The notes under the pieces: generated by a model
What the model saw: the letters and a program-made list of their open reading frames with translations, nothing else
Database searches by the model: none
Told to the model about the DNA's origin: nothing
Assembly (NCBI GenBank): GCA_930367205.1
Contig: OV884009.1
Coordinates: 104,925,189 to 104,989,188, forward strand
Direction of reading: 5' to 3'
From: Acanthosoma haemorrhoidale
Lineage: Eukaryota; Arthropoda; Insecta; Hemiptera; Acanthosomatidae
DNA: 64,000 nucleotides
Shown here: positions 31,581 to 44,275 of the stretch, piece by piece
Layout of the letters: each line of letters starts with the position of its first letter
Numbering within the stretch: the stretch's first letter is position 1
Translations under genes and position numbers: made by a program

Positions 31581-32123
31581 TAACCTTTCTTTTGCTAATT
31601 GTATGCTAAATTGCAGTTTTAAGTTTGCAACCTGCTTAGACTGAAGTCCGTCTATGAAGATTACTGTACACGATACTAAATTATAAAGTCAAACAGAACT
31701 TGTGAAAAAACAAAATTGCACTAAAATTAAGATTTTTCATTTTTAGTTGCGGTTTTTGAATGCTGATGTCGATCGCTGTTGGTCTGTGTTTTCCAGTGTT
31801 GTTTGCTCGTCTTTTTCACCATCCTGTCACAATATTGAGCCCGCTTCTCCGGCTGATATACTTTCTCTACTCACTTAACATTACGTGAGAGTGAGTAAAG
31901 TAGAAAAAGGGTATGGCCGTTTCTGATGTGAAAGGTAGGAGGACTACGCTTGTAATGAAATGTCCACTCACAGAGGCCAACATGGACGAGAGCGGTCGCG
32001 GCCCCTATGTTATTAAACTTTTTATCTTCATGGGACAGTTAACTGGAAATGAACGTTAAGATTTACTTTGAAGTCTTTATTAGATCTGTAAAGCGTTAAA
32101 TTTACAAGGTGTTAAATAGTACA

Positions 32124-32166
32124 TGAAGCCTCTTGAGAGAATCCCCCTTAGGGCCAAGGAGCTTGC
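32124..32166 (-). pseudogene. Duplicate of the KH-loop exon core
   Basis: These 43 bp match 30938-30980 of the KH exon with two differences. Read on the minus strand they encode KLLGPKGDSLKRL, against [13 protein letters not shown] in the real exon (one silent and one N-to-D change). Similarity stops abruptly on both sides and no splice sites flank it, so it is a copied exon fragment in the intron, not a usable exon. Confidence 0.8.
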
Positions 32167-32775
32167 AGATCTAAAGAGCTCCCATTCCAAAGAGCCAGCT
32201 ACAAATACTTCAACTCAAAAGTACATGAATAGTATAAAATTGTCTGAATCTAGCCTAGTTAAAGTATTATAGAGTACAAAAATACATATAAATTTTTGGT
32301 GATCCTTCTGTTTATAATTTTGGCAGACCTTTTATTAAATTCGTTTTTTTATTAAATAATACCATAATACGTTAAAAAAAAGTAAATATTTTTTGACAAG
32401 AAATTAAGTTCTACCAAAATGAAATCATTTTCCGGATGAGACTGAAACCAGGCTTAGATTCATATTCGACTAACGAAATTACCGTTTTTTGAAGAACTGA
32501 AAGGAACGTGACAAAACTGGATTGAGTAAATAAAACATTACAAATTTATGTCTTCGGATTTAGGGCCCCCTCCCCTCCCCCTGTTAGTGGCTAGCGTTTG
32601 TTTGTTCACTTATTGACAGTAATCAATTCTGTCACTTTGTTATTCATTGTAATCACTGTTGCTACTTTTAGACGCTCTACAGCACAGCGCAATTAACAGA
32701 ACAGGGGGAGGGGCATTTCTGCTGTCTCGCAATTTCGTCATTTCCAAAACTCGGAGCTCGTTAAATACACAAATA

Positions 32776-33479
32776 CACTGATGGGCAAAATTAATGCACC
32801 ACCGTTATTTTTCGGAAGATTTCCAATTCCAGATTCCAAAAGATACACTTTGAAAAAACTGTTTAAAGTAACCTTACTCAATAACGGGTATTTCATCCTC
32901 TGGCACGAATCACGTCTCTTAAACGCCTTGTCATTGATTTGAAGAGGTTTTCAATGAAGCCCTGAGGAATATTGTCCCACCCTTCAACAACAGCCCTTCC
33001 AAATTCGTCAAGGGTCTATGGGAGCTGACATTATCCCTCGCCGATGTAGGGAGTAAACTCCACTACATGTTCTTCGATTATGTCTCCTAAGTAATAGTGA
33101 TAGTTCTGAGACGTTAGGGAACTTTCCCGCACAACAATAAACTCGGTCCGAGCGTCGAAGGAAATGCCACCCCAGAACATCCGTGAGCCACCGCGAGGCA
33201 ACCTAGAGAACCATAGGTCACGGCGCGTACCTCTCTCCTGGCCATCTCCATGTAAAATTACGGCCATCTGAAGACTTGAGACCGGATCTCTCCCAGTTAT
33301 CCGAAGCCTAATTCCCATGTCCACATGCAAACTGAAGCCCGGTCATTTTTTGAGCTGTGGTAGGGATGTCGGACCCTGAGGTTATTTTTATTAAGTCTTC
33401 TATTACAGTTCCGAAGACTATGAGTGTAGACAGGACAATGAGAACGATTCTTCTTCCTCTTCTTAAAAGGGAAGGACAT
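32776..33479 (-). pseudogene. Tc1-type transposon relic
   Basis: TA followed by CACTGATGGGCAAAATTAAT at 32776 is a Tc1-like terminal repeat. The minus strand encodes transposase pieces: RRLNKNNLRVRHPY, then FWGGISFDARTEFIV with IIEEHVVEFTPYIGEG, and the tail VEGWDNIPQGFIENLFKSM with RRLRDVIRARG. The DESRF region with the first catalytic Asp, and the block with the second Asp and the last catalytic residue, are missing, so the copy is dead. Confidence 0.75.
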
Positions 33480-34060
33480 CTGTTATATCTTTAAGCTATT
33501 AGGATGGCATTGTTTGTTTATCACCCAACATAGGACTTCCCTCGCTGCTTTTCCCTGTCGTCAGATCTACAGTATTTAGGACCTTGTTTATATTTAGTCT
33601 TTCTAATAAACATTCCATTACAATCAGGCTATAATTGTCTACTTCTTTGAATGATCTTGGACAAGACAAGGGGGAAGTCAGGTAGAACCACGTGTATAGA
33701 AGCTTGACAGACCTTTGCCTCATTGACAATCTCTCAACTCGTTCATACTTGTCTCCGTCAGTCTTCAGAAGTTACTCCCACTTTATAACCTTAAGGCATT
33801 ACTGTGACTTTTGTTTTTCTGTGAATTATTTTTATTAATAACAATCACATTGAGATCGTTAGCTGTCTGTATCTCATTCGGTGAAAAAGTACCACCATCG
33901 CTTAAGGAGGTGGGCTAGTGAACTCTCCCTTTAGCATGAAAATAATTGTTTTAATCATCTCCTGACCACCTTGAGTGTAGCTCATAATTTTTTCAAGTAT
34001 TTTCTGAAGTGGGCAGAACAAAATTGGTAATTTTAACATTTTCTGCTAAACCCCACTACG
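33480..34060. other. No gene seen
   Basis: Short unrecognised frames only (for example 33499-33729 minus). This may include the undefined 5' end of the Tc1 relic. Confidence 0.45.
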
Positions 34061-34068
34061 GATTTTAT

Positions 34069-34272
34069 GTATAGCCACGGACAGCATATGACGTCCACAG
34101 TTTCGAATAGCAAATGACGTATAGCCACGGACAGCATATGACGTCCACAGTTTCGAATAGAAAATGACGTATAGCCACGGACAGCATATGACGTCCACAG
34201 TTTCGAATAGCAAATGACGTATAGCCACGGACAGCATATGACGTCCACAGTCACCGATAGCAAATGACGTCG
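34069..34272. repeat. 50-bp minisatellite, four copies
   Basis: ATAGCCACGGACAGCATATG recurs at 34071, 34121, 34171 and 34221. Each unit has two ATGACGT motifs. The open frames through it are a product of the repeat and are not genes. Confidence 0.92.
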
Positions 34273-34289
34273 CTGTCATCAAAACTTTT

Positions 34290-36950
34290 AGCCATTTTTC
34301 GTAACTTGCACCTCACATACCTGACTAGGTTAAATCATGGCCATGCAGTGAACAAATAAATGGAAACCAATTGGTAGTGGAGAAGAAGTCTACCCTTTCC
34401 TCAAGAAAATCGTCCTGCATATGGAATAGAATTTCTCAGTGATTGTCAGAGCTGTGAGAATACGAAAGAAGAGACTGCAATCTCATTGCTGTTTCCGTTC
34501 CTTTGCAAAACATCTAGACAACCGATATAATAAAAAGGAATAATTCAAACAATAACTTCTATTAATCTATACATTGCTATCCTGATGTATGGCCTGCACT
34601 GGTAACTTCCTTAAACTGCAGAGAATACATACTAAATTTCTAAGTATAACGAATTTACTTATGCGTACTAATATCTCCCTACTACATGATACCACTGACA
34701 TTGGCGTTTTTTTATTATTTTTTTTGTAACAAATAAAAGAAAGCACGCAATACTACATATAAGCTAAGAAGAATATATGTAAAGGCTTTCATTTTATTGT
34801 AAATATCACAAGAAATTAGTCTTTCTGTCATAGGTTTTTTTGTGAGTGTTGTTTCCTATATACGTATAAATAAGTAGATATTTTGGTTTTAGTTTAGAGG
34901 TGCTCTGGCGTCTAGCAACTATATGTAATAAGTGCATGTACCATAAAATTAAATAAATAAATTATCTCGCTATATTAAAAGCAACGGGCCAACAACGAAA
35001 ACGCGTCCCCGATAAGAACTATTTTCAATTATTTAATTTTCATTGTTTTTTTTTCCTAATTGTACTCCTTTATTTCAACTTTTATGTAGACGTTTGGCCC
35101 ACAAGCCCATGACATTATTTTAAACATTAAACTTTGATTAACTCTAAACAGTCTACTCATCATGAAATTTCCATCACTTTTCCAGAAATTACTGGATACC
35201 CTAAACCATACGTAATACACGGACATTTCCCTGTCGTTAAAACATCTCTCCAAGGTCACCATCTATGACAAGTTATTACTTTATAATTAACATTAAAACT
35301 ACGGGATCAAGGAATGTTTTTTACTTGAAACAGGGCGGGCCGCATTCCATCATTATTATTTTTAGTTTTCATTAATTTATTCATTCCATATTTCAATATT
35401 CCCCGCAATCATTTTAACCCAGTAACAATTCCTATATTTGTCCTACTTACAATTGTTAATAAATGGAATTCACTACAATTTATTTATGTTTTTTTTTTTC
35501 AATATTATGCTGTTCGATCATTGTACATATGTACATAGGCCTATCATTATTTATAAGCTGGCCACATGAGAGTAATTTACTTATTATTTTTTAAACTTAT
35601 CATTGCTGTTTGGTTACAAGATCACAAAATTCCGTGGCTGAGTCATTCTGCAAGTTGGCATCTAATCACGCTCCCATGATTTCCGACATAAGCGGTAAGG
35701 TTTAGAAACCAGGCTAAATAAATAATGTTGCATTTCGATTTCAAACTGCTGATTGGAAAAACTTCAGAATTAGATTTGACACTACACTATAGATAATATT
35801 CAATCAATCCAACAATCGCTACTATTGAAGATATAAATAAATTAGTAACTAATTTCCTAACTTAGTACGGTTTCTTCCCAAATAAATTAGAATTCTACAA
35901 CAAATTTATTTAATTAATTATCAATGTTTCACTAAAAAAAGTAAATAAAATCCAAGGGTTTTATTTGAAAAAAAAAATAAAGTGATCGTACAAAGATGTT
36001 CTATCTTTGGGGTTTTACTCTAACTTAATCTATGAGTCCAAATTTATGTAATCTAAGACGCTCAAAGTTGTACCACGAATATTATTATTATAGCTGATAC
36101 CCCACTCCTCATTAACTATAATTCGTAAGTTCCCACCAGCGATAGAACGTTTTATCAGATGGAGAAATACTGTTGAGAGAGCTTTGCAAAAATATTAGCA
36201 ATTATAGATGAATTATAGTTGGCCGCCATCAACATCAGGCTAGCCTGATTTAAGTCAGTTAAACCTTCTCTGTGATGACAAGGCAGACAAGTCAAAGCTC
36301 CACAAACATTCAGAAACTGTAGAAATTTCACTAGATACAATTATTGCGAGCTTGAAAAGCTTGAGTCTTATTATATTTGAGAATGCTTCTATTGTTGAAA
36401 TTTTAAAAAGAGATATGAAGTCTTTCGAATAAGCGTTTATATGTCGCAACAAGGTTATTCTTGAGGTGGAGATGTGGTTAAGGCTTGATAAAAACGAGCT
36501 TTATTGCCTACTTTTTTGGAATCTTAAAATGAACGCAAACTGACCTTGAGGCGTTGAATTGCTACGTTGGAATCCAGATGACTCAGTAGTCTTAAGTCCT
36601 CAATAGCGAGATTATATCTACCAAGATAGGAGGAGGTGGTTTAATTAGCCTTCTTAAAGCTTGTCGGTGGAAAGAAAACAGTCTACGAAACTACCTTTTA
36701 AACAATGATTCTGACCTTTTCGTTGTGCCGTCTTTAATCGTTATGTGAGAATTGGTGAGGTGAAGGTGTGTGTCCTTTACCGACCATCGTAAAATAGCGT
36801 TTGAAGGACAAGCGATAAACAGTTGTCAACCTAGAGTAAGGGTTAAAAGCAAGGAAGGCCGAGGAGAGATGGCAAAGTACTGATGAAAAAAGTGAATCAC
36901 GGGCCTGCTTAGATCTAATGAGGTGTTAAAAAATACTTTTAAGTGAAATA
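34290..36950. other. No gene recognised
   Basis: AT-rich sequence. From about 36280 to 36420 a plus-strand frame reads KADKSKLHKHSETVEISLD without known similarity. Confidence 0.45.
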
Positions 36951-36959
36951 AATGTTAAG

Positions 36960-37345
36960 AATAACCTTTCCTGGGGAGAAGATCTAAGAGCAGACCACCT
37001 ACCTAAGTAAACGAGAGGTAGGGTTTAAATAGAAAAGGGGTAGGAGACTCCATCTCACTCTTTTTTCGGAGAGGACCCCGTGAACATCTCTCTGCTTTCG
37101 GGGGCGACTCCGAGAACAGATCTGTACAAGCTTCCTGGTGGAGACCTAGGACGGAAGACTTGCTTCTGGAGACGTTGCTATGAGGAGATCTTGACCCGAA
37201 CTTCCCATCTGTAGTAAGAATAGATTCTTAATAGTTAGTATATAAGTATTGTAATTAATTCATCATTTTCAATTTATCTTATATCATTAGATCTTTTCAA
37301 ATATTTTTGAATAAAGACATGCTTTATAGTCATACGTTAAGTATA
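36960..37345 (+). repeat. Possible solo LTR
   Basis: TTTAAATAGAAAAG is followed by a GC-richer stretch with TCGGAGAGGACCCCGTGAAC and then AATAAAGACATGC. The layout of TATA-like box, leader and polyadenylation signal is LTR-like, but no matching partner or target duplication was found. Confidence 0.3.
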
Positions 37346-37349
37346 TGTA

Positions 37350-39930
37350 CTTTAATATACACCACCATATTGCAAAGTTGATACATATATAAAAGAAATT
37401 CCTTCCATTGACCAGCACGTAAATTTATTAAGATAAATTACTTTGGTTTAGAATAGATTGGGACAGTATTACATTTAATTAAATCTTATTTTCATTGTAA
37501 TTGTACGCCAATGCTGAGTGATGAGTATCGTATTGAATCTATTAGTAGTTAGAATAATTAAATGGCATTCCTTTAAATAAAATATTTTAATTATTCAGCT
37601 TGAGCATAGAGGCTTGGGACTGAGAGTAAGGTAGGTAAAAGAAAGATGGATGTTTCCGTAGAGAGATGCAGTCTTTAAATTTTTCCCTACATTATGTATA
37701 TTTGGATACATTTGCATTATTAAATACATCAATATATTAGTATTAATATAAGTATCCTTAATGCATTAAGCGATAAGTTCGCTGTACAGTATGTGACTTG
37801 GGACTGTCAGGCTCCGGTGGTGAGGGGGTATCTGGAAAGACATAATAATGCTGCAAAACTTATTCTTATGAGCCATTAATCCGCAATGAATTCGGGAAGC
37901 TTTCAACGCAAGTGCTTTTCCCCAAAAATTGTATAACATTCTGTAATGTTGGCTTGCTGCAAGAGCTTTCGAATCCAATCATCACGAACCCTTTCTTTCT
38001 CACTTTGATAGCAGGAGAACAAATAATACTGTAAAACATCCACGTTTGTGGCGGGAGATAGTATTTTGCCAAATTCTGCTAAGATATGTGTTTAGTGTTT
38101 TTTGAGGCCAGGTCCCCACAGGCTAACAGCTAAGTTATTATAGCGAATAGGGTTTATTGAAGAAAGTAGTAACAGAACATGTTTGCTATTTTTATTCACG
38201 TTCTTTATTGCACCATGGTATTCAAACCGATCGATGTCAATCAAGACTTGAATTTCTCACTGTTTAATGGAAACGGTCAAATGCATACTACTAGCACTGG
38301 AAATAAGCAATTGGTTGATCAGATGTTGTTCATTTTGGTATTGTTAGATTCCACAAAAAACTCTTAGATTGATCCTCGTTTATTGTAAAGTGAAAATTGA
38401 AATATAAACTTTATCTTGAATAATTATTGGGCAGGGGTATTCGGTGTACTTGTTCAGCTGAGCTGTAAGCAGAAGGTTAATCACTAATATATCCGAGCAT
38501 ACATTTTACCACGTCTTATCAGGGATCATTGAATGTTGGCAATTGTAGCCTGGAATGTTTATTAGAAAGACACACATCATGGTGATTGTGAACATTGTAA
38601 ATTTGGAGACCACGAAAAGCCACCTGGCCAGTCCCCTGCTGGGACCACAGTGCTAACCTAATCTCTAAAATATATAACAATTTCTCAGCTATAAAACTCT
38701 CATTATCACATTAAATCAATTGATAGGCACACTTAAACGTAAATAATGATGGTAAATTAATGTTTGCAGCCGGTAATTTAAACGGCCTAGTGACAACTGT
38801 AGATTAGTACGATCACCCTAATTAACTCAAATCTGTACGGGGAAGAGTTTAGGCTTACCTGCAGGTAAGTTAGGGAACTTAGACGAACCTGCAGAAAAAT
38901 AGGAAAAAGAACAATCGAAATATTGTATATTTGTATTATTAAATGGAAGAATGGTGAGCGAAGATTCCATCCAGTTTACTTTTTTGCAAAGCTTAGGTCA
39001 AAGGTTTATAGATTTCCAACGGTGCGATTACAACAGTGTCAATGGTATTGTAGATTGTCCGTTTAAAATAAACTACTGAATGGCTTAGATCATTGCCATC
39101 TACTGGTAACTAACAACTGATTTATTAAAACACTAATTGAAAGACTGAAATTCAAAACCCGAACCAAGACAATATAATGGGATAATAGCAAATCAAAGAC
39201 GTTTACAGACAATATTCAATGTTTGGTTTGATAGTCAGATGACCTTGTAGTGGTGGTGTATCAGAGCCAAGCTGAGTATTCTTAAGCACGCCTGTTTTTA
39301 ACTATCTCAAAAAATATCCACAAAAACGGAGGTGCGAGTGGGAGAATTGTTAAATAATAACCTTTTCCACAGTCGATTCGTTCTGTTGATATGATCTCTG
39401 GGAGTCCATGCTGCTAAATTATACCGTAATGTTATCAGTAACATCTGATAGCACTAATACTAATACTGTTGTGCTCTTGTACCAACGGGCTCCAATGATT
39501 ACAGACAGACACTGGGTTCTTGAGGTATTCCACAGGTCAGAAGCACAGCTTTGGAGAGGATATCACCTACCTACATTCGCAGAGATTAATTGTTCGAGGA
39601 GCTAACTACCATTGTGAGCATTCCCAGTCAGAAAGCATCCGGAACTATGTAAGTGAGACACTAAGCCGAAACCTTGCGTGCAGTCTAACGAGATCATCAT
39701 CAAGCTTGATCAGGTTCTGGTTATCTTCTGAATGACATTTCACGACGGAATGTTTTATGCTGAGGCAGGCCTGAAATCCTGTCTATTATCCAGAGGTGAT
39801 GTATTTATCCCCACAGTACTCTTTGAGATAATTCTGAAGAATTCACGCGAGTATCTTACCCATGTGTGGGAGTAGGGTGATTTCCTCTCCTGGCTGGCTT
39901 CAGCACTTGGAATAAGACAGATGGACGCGT
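37350..39930. other. No gene recognised
   Basis: Scattered short frames. A 16-bp perfect palindrome, CTTACCTGCAGGTAAG, lies at 38854-38869 and puts a consensus splice donor on each strand. Confidence 0.45.
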
Positions 39931-39939
39931 GGGAACACG

Positions 39940-40530
39940 TCAAGAAAGTATCGCATCCTGATAAAATTGAGCAGGTTGCTGAGTTGTCCTATCTTTATCC
40001 TCGGCATATGTTTCGGCAGAACCGTTTTTTTTATCCCTTTTGCCTTCTTGTCCGGATTCCCTGGCACCGCCGGCAAATTGGAGGTAAATGTTCGACCGAT
40101 ACAACACCCAGTGAGGCGAACCGTTTAATAACGGTTGGTAGCAAATACTGAGTCTATAGGGTAGGCGAGCGTGAAGGGTGTTTTCATTAGGAGCCTCCCA
40201 AGCTAATAGCTCGATTTTTTTTTTTCGATGTTTGTGCCACAGAATTTGTTGTGTATTGAAGGCCCCAACTACCCAATGGTTCGTCCTTTCCGCGCAGTCA
40301 CATATAAGGGCTGAGTACTCTATGAGACGTCGGGGGCAGTGGCGGAACCATTTATTTCCAAGTAATTCCATGTCGTACAGCGTCCAGAACTCCTCTATAG
40401 CCACTTGGTGGAAACTGAGTAACCGTGCTGCTATGAAATCCTCGTCTGTGATCACAACGACGTCTAGTTTATGGAGTGCCAACAGCACTTTTATCTCTCT
40501 ATTTCGGTCAGAAGACCGTTGGAATTAAAA
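39940..40530 (-). pseudogene. LINE endonuclease relic
   Basis: The 182-codon frame contains LLALHKLDVVVITDEDFI near its start and HWVVGAFNTQQILWHKHRKK further on. These fit the AP-endonuclease blocks around SET-type and GDFN-x-H-x-x-W motifs of Jockey/R1-like LINEs, with key residues changed (AFN for DFN). The tail from about residue 140 is low-complexity and unrelated. Confidence 0.5.
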
Positions 40531-41204
40531 TTAAGAAGAGCCCCTCATCTTAAGTAAAAGCGGTAGTTGTGTCCACAATACACACGGACACGATTTTGGT
40601 TGCCATGGTAAGAATCTCCTGGTCCTGATTACTAATCACATTGCGTGGTTCAGTCCAAGATTTCTGCTGATTTCAGAGAAGTGTTTCATGCATTTGTTGT
40701 TGGTTCATCCGTTTTAGGTGGTCTTGGTCCGCTTCGCTGTTGACGTAGCCATTGCAGGTCTCTTGGTTCGCTATTTTATTACTTTTTTACAGAACTTTTA
40801 CTTTCTATAGGATGTTGGGTGAGCTCCTTCACAGTGGGATAATTCAGTTGGTGTTCTTGCCCGAGGACCCTGGGACGAGCCATGCTCCCTAATGCATCTT
40901 ACGCACCTTACCGGGCTAATATGGGTTCCTTGTATAGCATAAGAGGTGAATTTTAAAGAGAAGTTACTAGCTAATAAAATCGGTTTAAGATAAAAAGAAT
41001 TATATAATGCATACAGGACCAGATGATGGAGCTCACCTTCGAGTTACTACCTTTGTGCCCTAAAACTAAGTGTGGCAGTGGCGATGTTGTCTTGTGTGGT
41101 GACGTCAGTCAGTAAGGTGTTGTCGCCACAGTTATCATATGTTGTTAACTGAGATGTTTGCTGTCATAAATAATAGGATGCACTAGATTTGAAATGTTGT
41201 TAAC

Positions 41205-41336
41205 CTTTGGGTGATCCCTTACTGGCACTACGACCCTGATAGTGACCTTGATAGGCTTATCCCTGGTGATGTCCACCATCCTCCTCGATTGGGATCCAGT
41301 CTCGCTGATTCGTCCGTTCCTCCCGTTCCGCGCCTC
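41205..41336 (-). CDS. KHDRBS: STAR protein exon: QUA1-KH linker and start of KH
   Basis: The exon is 132 nt, 44 codons, phase 0 at both ends. It follows TTGTTGCAG and ends at CCAAAG|GTTAAC. It encodes a G/R-rich lead, then MVDITRDKPIKV and VVVPVRDHPK. In STAR proteins this is the conserved strand just before [12 protein letters not shown], which is exactly where the next exon begins. A second possible acceptor two bases further in would break the frame. Its neighbours in the intron are LINE relics and a foldback repeat. Confidence 0.85.
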
Positions 41337-41689
41337 TGCAACAAATCACAATGTCTCATTTTAATCCATAGAAATACGTGGTTACTTTAGTACTTTCTGT
41401 GTCTAAACAAGCACCTGCTTGAATATTAAAAGTTGAAAAATCTTTATTTAAAAAATTATAATTCGTTTGTACACCATTATTAATTGGCATATAAAATTCA
41501 TGAATACTTATATACTATTTCTATTGTTACCAGCATCCATTCAGTATTTACACATTCTTTCCTGGCTACCCCAACTCAAGAATATTCCCCTAGCAAGCTG
41601 GTGAAAGGGCCGGAAGCAAAGAACCCCCCCCCCTCCCTCTCCGACCGTTTTGCTATGAATCGAATACTGGAGATAGCGCATACGCTGAG

Positions 41690-42230
41690 GACATGAGTGG
41701 GGTGATGGTCAGTGCTAGGACCCCATGACACACATTAGATCGCGAGACCAGCTCCGTTTTATGATGAGGAGGGTTGTAAGGATGAGTTTAATAGATAATC
41801 TACTCCTTATTTAGATGATGAGGATTTAGATGAGTAGATAGGTATTTGGGAAACTTGAAAAATCTTGTGGGTATAAGGTCAAGAACAGTTGGCACATTAG
41901 TGGACTCACTTTATGAAACTCCGGCTTTAATAGGAAAATATTTGCAATATTCTAAGACACAACGGACCCAAAACCTACCTTCCTAACCCGGTCGAAAGAA
42001 TGAGCTACATCCAAGAAGGCAGCCGTGCAATAGTATTTGTTTTCAAGTGATGTATGATGTATGTTTACTTTCAAGGATATATGATCAACGACGAGGAGGC
42101 CTCGTTGTGCAGTAGAGTGTCTGAATCGGGAGCCAAATAAATTGCTAGACGGTTGGATTCGTTCTAGGTCGACGAATAACGCTAGTAGTAGAGTTCTCAA
42201 GTGGGCTACAAGGTATTTTTCCACCCTAAA
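41690..42230 (-). pseudogene. Jockey-type LINE RT relic
   Basis: The minus strand has FRHSTAQRGLLVVDHI and YYCTAAFLDVAHSFDRV, matching the FR-x-HST and FLDVAxAFD blocks of LINE reverse transcriptases. The downstream part (41830-41900) resembles 50740-50790 (AAAAATCTT then GGGTATAAGGTCAA), so both come from one family. Confidence 0.65.
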
Positions 42231-42787
42231 GACATTAATTACTTGCCTAGCTGTCGGTGTTGAAGGGTGGGAACTAATAGTCTAGGATGCCAATGAATTT
42301 ATTCAACGGAGGATCGTGAAGCTACCAATATCGTACAACTAGGATCGTCATGCTGTTCTAAGTGGGTGTATGTCTCGTGAAATTTGTTTAACAAAAGTTA
42401 AATTACACCCAGTAATGTTATAAGCCTTAGCGGAAATTGACACGCTTAAAGATGACAATTTTTTCAGTTCCTTCCAACCGAACGGTAAACGGCTGTGATT
42501 TGTTTTAAAATATTCATCACGGGAAGGTGAGTAAAAATCAATCACGTAAGACGACCCAGGCAGGTGCGTTTTCAAAACTGACGCAAAAATCAAATTTCGG
42601 TTGAATCGAAGCAACCGTATTGGAAACACTTGTAATGTAACGATTTGAAAGATTTTAATATCTGGTTAAATTCCCGTAAATAAGTGACTTGCAATTAATT
42701 TGCCTTTTCAGACTGATATCCTACAAAAAGCGCTTATGTTCAAGCTAAATTTACATTGAAGGATTTCGTTAACGATTCGGTTATCTT

Positions 42788-42983
42788 TATAAAACAGTTT
42801 TATTGTCTTTCCATAACTTCTTCTTCTTTAATGTAATGGCGCTTTCACAGCACTAATCTCTCATATTCAGTTATTTCCAATAAATAGGTTATGTGGGATA
42901 TATAAGCTTAAAGTTGTCGAAAGCGCTATTACATTAAAGAAGAACTTATAAGTTGTGGAAGGACAGTAAAACTTTTTTATGAT
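42788..42983. repeat. Foldback element with ~56-bp arms
   Basis: CTTCTTTAATGTAATGGCGC near 42826 is the complement of GCGCTATTACATTAAAGAAG near 42923. The arms extend to AAAACAGTTTTATTGTC and its partner GACAGTAAAACTTTTTT, with a loop of about 72 bases. It could be a MITE or a hairpin-RNA source inside the STAR intron. Confidence 0.75.
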
Positions 42984-42989
42984 CATACC

Positions 42990-44270
42990 ATTCCCCGATC
43001 CGGCAGTCATTTTTATTATTAATTTTCATTAATTAAGTAATGAGGTAGTATAATAGTTTATAGCTGTAAGACGTCCAAAGAATTCTTATCAACAATGAAT
43101 TACCATTATGAATGCCACTGTTAACAGCCTTAATACAGCTGCACTCCAACTAAGGAATGAGATTATAAATGCGCAGATTTACCTTCTTGGGGAACGTATT
43201 AGCGTGAGGGATCTTTTTTAACCTCTGTAATCGGTTATGAAAATACGGAAAAACTGACATAACGGCGCGCATTGTACAGTCATAAAGATTCATGCCTTCG
43301 AAACAATTGACATTAGGTTTAGCTGTGAATAGCTTATCAAATAAATAATAAATATATTAAACCGATACGAGGTAACGATACATTGCATGACACATAGGGT
43401 ATTGGTTGGCCAAATATAAGTGCTGGTATTTCCTCTCATGATACGTTGTCTATCCTCTCGTCTTCTACAGAAGTAATCCCTCAATATAACACACACAAAA
43501 AAAAGGCAACAACATTTAGAACATCAGCCTAAAATTCTTAAGTTCAGCATAAAAAAACAAGGATGGCACCTGTTGGGAATACGTTTAGACTCGGTTAGTA
43601 CTCCAGTTAATCCAGTATGAGGTTCGTCCTCAGGATGGGAGGGGGGAAAAGAAAAAGGGGAAAAAAGGTTAATACTAAATAATCTCTCGGAGATACTCAA
43701 TTTCAGGACTTATTCTAAATCCTATCTATTCATATGAAAATTTAACAACAATGCGTCCAATCCTTCTTACCCAGCATATATTATATATTATATGAGACTA
43801 AGTACTTTTAACCGCAACATAAATCTATTATATTATGCACTCCTCCAAATGCATGTAAATGCAGGAAGAAGAGAAAATTGTATCTCCATTATTGTATTAT
43901 TTATTTTTGTACATAACATATTTTTTGTATGAGGTTTTGAAATAAAAAAAAAAATGAAAATTTAAACTGTAGATGATTGTTTATTGTATTTAACACGAGG
44001 AAAAAAGTTTTAAAGATTTATTGAAGCTATCGAGAAATTCATTGATGAATGTGAACTGGCACACGTACTATTAGAATCGAATTGAGGTGGTTTTATCGGA
44101 ACGAAACAGTACAATCCATGCAAACGTCTTCACCTTTATCTCTCTGTGGCAATTCAGGGCCTACATTTCAACTTCTTTTTGGGAAGAACAGGCAAAGAAA
44201 TTTCTGAAAGCTGTATTCTCGATCTCAAAATATTATTGTAAAGAAGATTAAATTCAGAAGCATTAAATAT
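42990..44270. other. No gene recognised
   Basis: AT-rich with poly-A-like runs, for example near 43943. No motif on either strand. Confidence 0.45.
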
Positions 44271-44275
44271 TTCAA

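Noticed and set aside
34033..34282. Two long overlapping frames with repeated VDVICCPWLY-like peptides
   Set aside because: They are translations of the 50-bp minisatellite. The period is not a multiple of three, so all frames repeat.
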